A stretch of 64,000 bases of DNA from Aquificaceae bacterium (GTDB lineage Bacteria > Aquificota > Aquificia > Aquificales > Aquificaceae), in contig JALWVU010000073.1 of assembly GCA_027079305.1 (NCBI GenBank), forward strand, positions 1 to 64,000, written 5' to 3'. Positions 58,424-64,000 of this stretch are shown piece after piece. Under the pieces are notes generated by a model. That model saw nothing but the letters and a program-made list of their open reading frames with translations, was not told the origin of the DNA and searched no databases. Positions within the stretch are counted from its first letter, which is position 1. Each line of letters starts with the position of its first letter. A program made the position numbers and the translations under genes.

Positions 58424-59867
58424 ACCGGAGCACTTTAAAGGTCTTCTCAGTAGCGGTAAACTGGATGAGGACTTGGACGAGATTTTTGAGCAGTTCTGGG
58501 AGCTGAGTTCTTTTAGTCAATTTGAGTTGATCAAATATGTAAAGGAAAAGGGTATCAATCCAAGCCTTGGTGTTCTTTCCTCGGTATTTGACATTTCAGA
58601 AGAGGAAGCCAAAAAATTTCTAAGAAACCCTTACAGGGAGTTTTACGTTCCCGTAGTTGGGCAAGAGAGTAAACTGGTAAGAGGTCTCTCTGTAAAGGAT
58701 CTTGATAGCATCATTACCAATCACGACCACCTTAAAAGCTCCATGGAGGTTATAAGGGACTTTCTCGGCAAAGGGTTTGCCCTCTTTTTTGATGAGGAGT
58801 TTAGCGGTGAAAGTTATATGCTTCCTGCGGTTGTCAGCTTATACGTTGAAAACCCACCTAAGGATGCGGTCTTTACAGGAAAGATAGACAAAGAAGGTAA
58901 CATCTATGAGGTGAACGGTATACCCAAAAAGAGGGCTTTGGCAAAAAAACACAACCTTAGACTGATTGAACCCTCATACCTTGACAATGTCCAAACCCTT
59001 AAAAACTGGCTTGATGCGGACAGATACGACGTTCCCCTTTTTATAACCAAAAGCAAAGAAAATTACGAAGGAGAACTGAAGAGCCTTTACTCTCACCTTA
59101 CCTTTGATAATCCGGAAAGGACTTTGGAACTCCTTGAGGTTCTAAACGGCATACCAAAAGAGAAACTTGTTATACCTACAGGTCAGATACCTCCAGAGGA
59201 ATCAGCATGGGAGAGCATAGTTAGAGAGTTCTATAAGAGAATCAAAGAGATAGAAAAGGCTTTGGGGGGAAGGGAAGTTTGGCATATGGCTATAAACGGG
59301 GCAAGTGCCCTCGCCTTTTCCTTGGGGGCGGTATTCGGAAGCCAGAAACCTTTTGTCTTTTATCATTTCCAGAATAAAGCTTACAAACCTATAAAGGTAG
59401 ATAATGTAAGGATCCTGAAGGAAAGACTTAAAGAATACAAGCACATAGACTACACCGTTGAGGGAGATGGTGACGAACTTGCAGTAGCCTTTGCCATAGC
59501 CCACCACGAGTTGCAGGCAAGCGTTAAAGAGTTCATGAAGGAAATAAACCCTACAATCCTTGTGATACGCTACAAAAAAGCAGGTCATGTGCCCGTTGAA
59601 GATATCTTTGAGGTGGCAAGAGAGAGTGCAAGCCTTATACAGGATATAAGGAGTAAAAGGGATTACAAGAGCTTTCACTTCTTCTTTTCCACACCTGTGG
59701 CTATCGCCTTTATGGTAGGTGTAGCTTTCGGATACTACAACCAAGGCTATGTCTACAACCTCCAAAGGGGGCAAGGTGAAAGCTACGTAAGGGTAATAAG
59801 CTTTGAAACTATAAGAAAAATCAGAGAGGAAGGGGATGAGGTTTCTGCTGAAGCTCAGAAACGTTGA
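58401..59867 (+). CDS. calpL: CalpL-like Lon-SAVED protease, cyclic-nucleotide activated
   Basis: 488 residues. The Lon-type protease part (about 75-205) contains EEFSGESYMLPAVVSLYVENP, with Ser138 as candidate nucleophile, and AVFTGKIDKEGNIYEVNGIPKKRALAKKHNLRLIEP, with Lys176 or Lys177 as the dyad lysine; this parallels the Lon order S...TGEI...GG-x-K. The C-terminal SAVED domain (about 290-470) shows WHMAINGASALAFSLGAVFG, ELAVAFAIAHHEL, ILVIRYKKAG and FFFSTPVAIAFMVGVAFGYYNQG. No AAA+ ATPase domain and no clear N-terminal transmembrane helix are present. Predicted to sense cyclic oligoadenylate (cA4 in the relative) and then cut the CalpT-like protein. Overlaps both neighbours (23 and 32 nt). 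Confidence 0.88.
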   Translation: MFRFSAIEPEHFKGLLSSGKLDEDLDEIFEQFWELSSFSQFELIKYVKEKGINPSLGVLSSVFDISEEEAKKFLRNPYREFYVPVVGQESKLVRGLSVKDLDSIITNHDHLKSSMEVIRDFLGKGFALFFDEEFSGESYMLPAVVSLYVENPPKDAVFTGKIDKEGNIYEVNGIPKKRALAKKHNLRLIEPSYLDNVQTLKNWLDADRYDVPLFITKSKENYEGELKSLYSHLTFDNPERTLELLEVLNGIPKEKLVIPTGQIPPEESAWESIVREFYKRIKEIEKALGGREVWHMAINGASALAFSLGAVFGSQKPFVFYHFQNKAYKPIKVDNVRILKERLKEYKHIDYTVEGDGDELAVAFAIAHHELQASVKEFMKEINPTILVIRYKKAGHVPVEDIFEVARESASLIQDIRSKRDYKSFHFFFSTPVAIAFMVGVAFGYYNQGYVYNLQRGQGESYVRVISFETIRKIREEGDEVSAEAQKR

Positions 59868-60552
59868 CGGCTCGCATGTTAGAGTAGGGATAGACTACAG
59901 GAGAAGATTTATATCTCTTCTAAAGAGAATATTAAGAGAGGAATACGAAAAAAAGAGGACAAGACCTTACGCCTTTGCGGTTTACTTCGGCAGGGAGGCT
60001 AAGATAGGAAAGGATTTCGTGGAAGGTGTGAGAAATATAAACTTCAGATTCTCAACGGGAGACAGCCTTTTGGCAGTTAAGTTCTACAACGGGGCGCTAA
60101 CCTTAAAAAAGCAAAGAGCTTCCCACAGCATAGGTGAGGGGAAATTTATTGTGGGATGGATAAAACAGGAAAGGGAAAAGGAACTTACGGGGGTGTTCAA
60201 AACTCTATCACCTGTAATTGTAGAGCGTATAGGTTTTTCTTCCCGAAAGCCCACGGATAGGTATGTAATCCCTTCCGAAGAGGGGTTTGAGGAGTCCATG
60301 CTTGAAAATATTTTAAGGAGATACAGGAACGTGAAGGGGAAGGACTTAAAAGTAAAAAAGTTCGCTTTTGAAGGTCTAAAAATAAAGGAAGAGTTCATTA
60401 AACACTACGGCGGGTATCTGAGGGGATTTATAGGAAAGTTCAAAATAGTGTCAGATTCCGAGGAACTACTGCGTTTTATATATCAGTATGGTCTCGGTCT
60501 CAGGACCGGCCAAGGCTTCGGATATCTGGAGGTGGAGGATGGAGAAGCTTGA
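59836..60552 (+). CDS. cas6: CRISPR-associated endoribonuclease Cas6
   Basis: 238 residues of two ferredoxin-like folds. The C-terminal glycine-rich loop LGLRTGQGFGYLEVE is the diagnostic Cas6 motif. N-terminal MRFLLKLRNVDGSHVRVGIDYRRRFISLLKRIL fits the family start. Cas6 cuts the pre-crRNA in the repeats. The catalytic residue (often His or Lys) cannot be fixed by eye; H117-like SHSIGEGKF near the middle is a candidate region. The start overlaps the protease gene by 32 nt and its end overlaps cmr1 by 14 nt. Confidence 0.88.
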   Translation: MRFLLKLRNVDGSHVRVGIDYRRRFISLLKRILREEYEKKRTRPYAFAVYFGREAKIGKDFVEGVRNINFRFSTGDSLLAVKFYNGALTLKKQRASHSIGEGKFIVGWIKQEREKELTGVFKTLSPVIVERIGFSSRKPTDRYVIPSEEGFEESMLENILRRYRNVKGKDLKVKKFAFEGLKIKEEFIKHYGGYLRGFIGKFKIVSDSEELLRFIYQYGLGLRTGQGFGYLEVEDGEA

Positions 60553-61540
60553 GTATGAGATTGAGTTTATAACACCTGCGTTTATCGGAGGAGCGGATCA
60601 GCAGGCGGAACTGAGACCCGCAAGTTTTGTAGGACTGCTGAGGTGGTGGTGGAGGGCTTTAAAGGGATGGAGGAAACCAGAAGACTTGTTAAATGAGGAA
60701 AGTGAAATATTCGGAGGTGCGGGGGACAAGGGAAAGGCGGGTAAGGTTTGGTTAAAAATAAAAGATAAAGATATCGAAGTTGGCAAAGATATAAAGGGAG
60801 AAAACGGTCTTGAGTGGGGATATAACAAGCGTCTTGGTAGGCTTGATGGTAAGCACGCAGGAATAGGATATTTGTTCTTCTCGGTGTTACTTCAAAGGAG
60901 GGACTATTTAAAACCTGAAGGTAGGTTTGTGCTTGAGCTTGTAGGTAAAAAAGAATATCTTGCGTATGCAACAGCAAGCCTCTGGGCTTTGTCAATCTTC
61001 GGTGGCGTAGGTACGAGGGCGAGGAGAGGTGGCGGAAATATCCGAGTTGTAAACTCTCAAGAAAGTTTTATGGATATGGTTCCTAAAGAACCTTTCTCCG
61101 ATTGGTTAAGGTCTCAGTATGAAAAAGCGCTAAGCTTGGTTCAAGGAAAGGGTTTGATAAAAAGCGTATATGTCAGCAAGCGAGCGTTTAACAACTGGGT
61201 GGAAGCTCTAAACGACATAGGAAAAGCCTTTATGGAGTATAGAACCAACAATAAGCACCGCATATTTGATATGGGAGCTTTCGGACTTCCCATAAGACAC
61301 AGGGGAAACATTTTTCTAACACCTCAAAATCACAATAGGAGAGCTTCACCTCTAATATTCAGGACTATAAGGGTAAGAAATAGATACAGATGGATGGTCG
61401 TTTGGTTAGACGGACCATTTTTGCCCAGAGGTGAGAAGCTGAGATTTAAAAGAAAGCTGGGTAACGTAAACCTAAAACCTATAGAAGAATTCTTGAGCAC
61501 TTTGGATGCTCAGAAAATTGCCTTTAATCAAGGAGGTTAA
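60539..61540 (+). CDS. cmr1: Type III-B RAMP protein Cmr1
   Basis: 333 residues. The N-terminal EYEIEFITPAFIGGADQQAELRPASFVGLLRWWWRALKGW is the Cmr1 hallmark (LRWWWR). GYLFFSVLLQRRDYLKPEGRFVLELVG, ASLWALSIFGGVGTRARRGGGNIRV is the glycine-rich RAMP loop of the family. Cmr1 caps the 3' side of the Cmr effector and contacts target RNA. The ATG at 60539 is chosen because it starts the conserved region and lies inside the end of cas6. Confidence 0.94.
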   Translation: MEKLEYEIEFITPAFIGGADQQAELRPASFVGLLRWWWRALKGWRKPEDLLNEESEIFGGAGDKGKAGKVWLKIKDKDIEVGKDIKGENGLEWGYNKRLGRLDGKHAGIGYLFFSVLLQRRDYLKPEGRFVLELVGKKEYLAYATASLWALSIFGGVGTRARRGGGNIRVVNSQESFMDMVPKEPFSDWLRSQYEKALSLVQGKGLIKSVYVSKRAFNNWVEALNDIGKAFMEYRTNNKHRIFDMGAFGLPIRHRGNIFLTPQNHNRRASPLIFRTIRVRNRYRWMVVWLDGPFLPRGEKLRFKRKLGNVNLKPIEEFLSTLDAQKIAFNQGG

Positions 61541-61543
61541 TCT

Positions 61544-63289
61544 ATGAACCTGCTAATTTTCACCTTCTCACCTGTTCAGGGGTTCATACAAAAATCAAGG
61601 AAACTCAGAGATCTCTTTAGTTCAAGCTATATGCTCTCATACATAACTCAGGAGCTTGTTAAGTATGCAGAGAACCTCGGAGCTTCAATAATATATCCAG
61701 TGATTTCCGAAGATTCCTCAGACAAACTTACCGCCAACTATCCCAACAGGTTCGTAGCTAAGGTAGAAAAAGATATATGCGGTGAGTTGGCAAAGAGGTT
61801 TGAGGAAATCTGGGAAGAAATATATACCTTTGTAGCGAACGAGCTCGGTCTCGAAGGGAAACTAAGGGAGCAGTTTTTCCTTCATACAAAACACTACTTC
61901 AAACACTTTTGCCACGCTCAGCCTTTGGGTGAGGATTACGGAGAAATTTACGACCTTGCAGAGAGGTATCTTGGGGCTAAGAAGAGCTTTAGACCGTATT
62001 ACGGACTTGAGGATGGCTATAGGTATACTTCCGAGGACGGAGAAGAGAAATATCCTAACGGCTGTTATCTGTGCGGTGAGCTTCCCGCTCTGGCGGTGGA
62101 TTGGAAGGAGTTTCTGAAAAAGCTTCCGAAGAAATACAGATATGCCCTTGGAGATAAACCTCTTTGTGGTGTCTGCACTACCAAAAAGATGTTTCCTTTT
62201 TATCTTAAGAAAGCTAAAAAGTATAAGGTTCCGACCTTTCCCAGCACGAAGGACCTCGCTTGGGCAAATCTTAAGGAGAATCTAAAAGGTGCTCCTAACG
62301 CGGGTGAGATCCTTTATTTAGTAAACACTATAGAGGAAAACTTTGATAGGGAAGACATAAGAGAAATAAACGCAGACTTTCTTGATCCTGAAGATGTAAA
62401 GGATATGAAGAAAGAGACAAATCTGGAGGACAAAGAATTTTTTGAAAAACTCCTAATAGAGCTGGAAAAGCTTTACGAAGATTTTGGTTTCAAAAAGCCC
62501 AAAAATTCCTATTTCGCCATCCTCATGGCGGACGGGGACAATATGGGAAAGTGGCTCGGTAAAGACGACTCTTTGAGAGGTATGAAGTTAACAGAGAAAT
62601 TCCACAGTGAATTTTCGCAGGCGGTTTCAAGCTTTGCCAAAAATGTAAAGGAATACGAAGATAACCTGTGGCTCAGCGTAGTTTATGCGGGTGGGGACGA
62701 TGTGCTTGCGGTTATGCATCCTTCAAAGGCTCTGGGGTTTGCGGACTCTATAAGGAGGAAATACAGTGAGTTTATAACGAGCAAAATCAAAGGTCTTGCA
62801 AGCGAACCTACCATGAGTGCAGGAATCGTGATAGCCCACGAGAAGGAGAACTTAACTTTTGTCCTTGATGAAGTTAGGAAAGCGGAAAAGCTCGCAAAAG
62901 ATAGTGGTAGGAACAGGGTATGCATAAGTGTCATTAAAAGATCGGGTGCTCCGAGGTCTGTGGTCTTGAAATGGAACGAACTTGAAATTGTAAATAGACT
63001 TGTGGAGCTTTTCCCTAAAGAAAAACTTTCCTCTACTCTCGCCTACGCCTTGGGACAAGAGCTTGAAGGTTTGGACCGCAGTGAGGAGCTATTTTTTCCG
63101 GTTGTAGCGGTTATCAGGAGAACGATCCGCAGGAAGAGCACGCTTTCGGAAGGGGAACTAAAGGATCTTATGGATTTGATTGAGCGCTTTATATCTCAAA
63201 GGGATGATTTCGGAGATCTGCTAAACATCCTTTATATAGCCCGCTTCCTGAGTCAGAGGGAGGAAACAAATGAAACTGTATCTGCTTGA
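61544..63289 (+). CDS. cmr2: Cas10/Cmr2 cyclic-oligoadenylate synthase lacking the HD domain
   Basis: 581 residues. It begins directly with the first Palm-like domain (LLIFTFSPVQGFIQKSRKLRDLFSSSYM), so the N-terminal HD nuclease of typical Cas10 is absent. A zinc site is formed by CYLC (174-177) and CGVC (208-211). The second Palm has YFAILMADGDNMGKWLG and the intact catalytic GGDD at residues 383-386 (VVYAGGDDVLAVM). Prediction: no DNase but active synthesis of cyclic oligoadenylate when target RNA is bound, supplying the signal for the Lon-SAVED protease. Confidence 0.95.
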   Translation: MNLLIFTFSPVQGFIQKSRKLRDLFSSSYMLSYITQELVKYAENLGASIIYPVISEDSSDKLTANYPNRFVAKVEKDICGELAKRFEEIWEEIYTFVANELGLEGKLREQFFLHTKHYFKHFCHAQPLGEDYGEIYDLAERYLGAKKSFRPYYGLEDGYRYTSEDGEEKYPNGCYLCGELPALAVDWKEFLKKLPKKYRYALGDKPLCGVCTTKKMFPFYLKKAKKYKVPTFPSTKDLAWANLKENLKGAPNAGEILYLVNTIEENFDREDIREINADFLDPEDVKDMKKETNLEDKEFFEKLLIELEKLYEDFGFKKPKNSYFAILMADGDNMGKWLGKDDSLRGMKLTEKFHSEFSQAVSSFAKNVKEYEDNLWLSVVYAGGDDVLAVMHPSKALGFADSIRRKYSEFITSKIKGLASEPTMSAGIVIAHEKENLTFVLDEVRKAEKLAKDSGRNRVCISVIKRSGAPRSVVLKWNELEIVNRLVELFPKEKLSSTLAYALGQELEGLDRSEELFFPVVAVIRRTIRRKSTLSEGELKDLMDLIERFISQRDDFGDLLNILYIARFLSQREETNETVSA

Positions 63290-64000
63290 ACCTTACGATG
63301 TTCTGAGCTTCGGAGGGCTTAAGAACTTTTCCGCAGGTGAGAGCCACATTCAAAAAAGCTCCTTCCCCCCGCCGATAATGAGGTTCTTTCCGTATTTTAG
63401 GAAAGTCTATTCGATTCTACTGGTAAAAGGTAATGAAGCCTACCTTCCTGCCCCTGCGGACTGCCTTGTGCCGAGAAAGGGAGAAGAAGGGGATCCGATA
63501 ATAGCACCTCTCAAGTTTCCGCCCGTTCTGGAGGAGGAAAAACCTTACGAGCCTGCAAAGGGGTTTGTTTCTGTAAGAGATTTCGTAGAAAGGTATGCCA
63601 ACGGAAAGGGGAAATTTGCTCTTAAAGAACTGAGTGAGTTCTTAAACACGGAAATGAGGGTTGGGGTAAAGCTGAGCGTTTCCTCAAGAACCTCTGAGGA
63701 GTCAATGCTCTACTCTCAAGACTTTCTGAGGTTTAAGGAAGATACGTTTTTGGGAATACTCGCCTCGGAAGCGGACAGACTAAAAAGCCTTAACAAGATG
63801 GGGGGAGAGGGAAAACTTGCAAAGTTAAAGGGAAAGAAGGACTTGGCGGAGTTCTTTAAGAAGAAGCTGACATTGAAGAAAGGAAATATCTATAAGCTCT
63901 ATCTTCTTTCCCACGCCTTCGTTGAGGGAGGAATTGAAAAGGGGAAAGTGATCAAGATTGAAGGTAAAGAGTTTAAGGTTCTGTGGCTACATAGCGCTGG
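63270..64000 (+). CDS. cmr3: Type III-B RAMP protein Cmr3, cut by window end
   Basis: The frame opens MKLYLLEPYDVLSFGGLKNF, then SAGESHIQKSSFPPPIMRFF, the Cmr3 N-terminal pattern (E-P-x-D-V-L near the start), and stays open to the last base, about 243 codons. Cmr3 binds the crRNA 5' tag and Cmr2. ATG 63270 has GGGAGG upstream and overlaps the cmr2 stop by 20 nt. The remaining cmr4-6 genes should lie beyond the window. Confidence 0.9.
   Translation, partial: MKLYLLEPYDVLSFGGLKNFSAGESHIQKSSFPPPIMRFFPYFRKVYSILLVKGNEAYLPAPADCLVPRKGEEGDPIIAPLKFPPVLEEEKPYEPAKGFVSVRDFVERYANGKGKFALKELSEFLNTEMRVGVKLSVSSRTSEESMLYSQDFLRFKEDTFLGILASEADRLKSLNKMGGEGKLAKLKGKKDLAEFFKKKLTLKKGNIYKLYLLSHAFVEGGIEKGKVIKIEGKEFKVLWLHSA

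Overview
The window comes from a chromosome of a (hyper)thermophilic bacterium of the order Aquificales, most like Aquificaceae such as Thermocrinis, Hydrogenobacter or Hydrogenivirga. The evidence is a full-length reverse gyrase, heavy use of AGG/ATA codons, dense gene packing with ATGA overlaps, a DHH-CBS-tRNA nucleotidyltransferase fusion of the Aquifex type, and a type III CRISPR locus carrying the Lon-SAVED/anti-sigma/sigma module known from the Aquificales genus Sulfurihydrogenibium. The placement is inferred from gene content; no 16S gene is present.

Layout. 1-2.8 kb: a decayed PIN toxin, then a leftward operon encapsulin-cysM-rsmI. 2.85-7.7 kb: a secreted metallo-beta-lactamase-fold hydrolase, pterin dehydratase, reverse gyrase and a 35-residue membrane peptide. 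7.7-12 kb: a periplasmic molybdenum oxidoreductase (catalytic, Fe-S and diheme cytochrome subunits plus TorD-type chaperone) without a membrane anchor gene. 12-16 kb, leftward: udp-deoC-phoU-sensor kinase. 16-23.4 kb: def, a radical SAM protein and a cation exporter with a NifX-like tail, facing a DUF554 protein, a glycosyltransferase and the tRNA nucleotidyltransferase fusion. 23.4-24.8 kb: a small variable island with a transposase remnant, a lipoprotein and possible RNA structure. 24.8-29 kb: a nitrogen operon glnB-glnA-amtB-porin behind a near-perfect sigma-54 promoter with two upstream TGT-N10-ACA sites. 29-42.5 kb: HAD phosphatase, L27/L21, a tripartite RND pump, an amino-acid permease, a NIT-domain chemoreceptor, tpiA, an LptF/G permease, tRNA-Ser(GCU), thiE and a peroxiredoxin. 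42.5-51.5 kb: recG-tamB-regulator, then trehalose genes (otsB, treT) with a duplicated-domain DUF5752 protein. 51.5-56 kb: bcp, nth and a signalling cassette (DUF4388-like protein, Cache-HAMP receptor, Roadblock, MglA-type GTPase).

56-64 kb is the most striking part. A three-repeat CRISPR array is followed by a tightly overlapping rightward operon: unknown 142-aa protein, CalpS-like sigma factor, CalpT-like anti-sigma factor, CalpL-like Lon-SAVED protease, cas6, cmr1, cmr2/cas10 and cmr3, the last running off the window. Cmr2 lacks the HD nuclease but keeps the GGDD cyclase motif, so the predicted output is cyclic oligoadenylate, sensed by the SAVED domain, which would switch on cleavage of CalpT and free the sigma factor for a transcriptional antiviral response. 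This system is described in a relative. The unknown first gene, the repeat cluster upstream of it and the sigma factor's targets are the parts that look undescribed.

The core genes are unusually compact. Many operon-leading genes have a -10 hexamer only 6-7 nt before the ATG, which implies leaderless mRNAs, and six convergent gene pairs overlap at their 3' ends.
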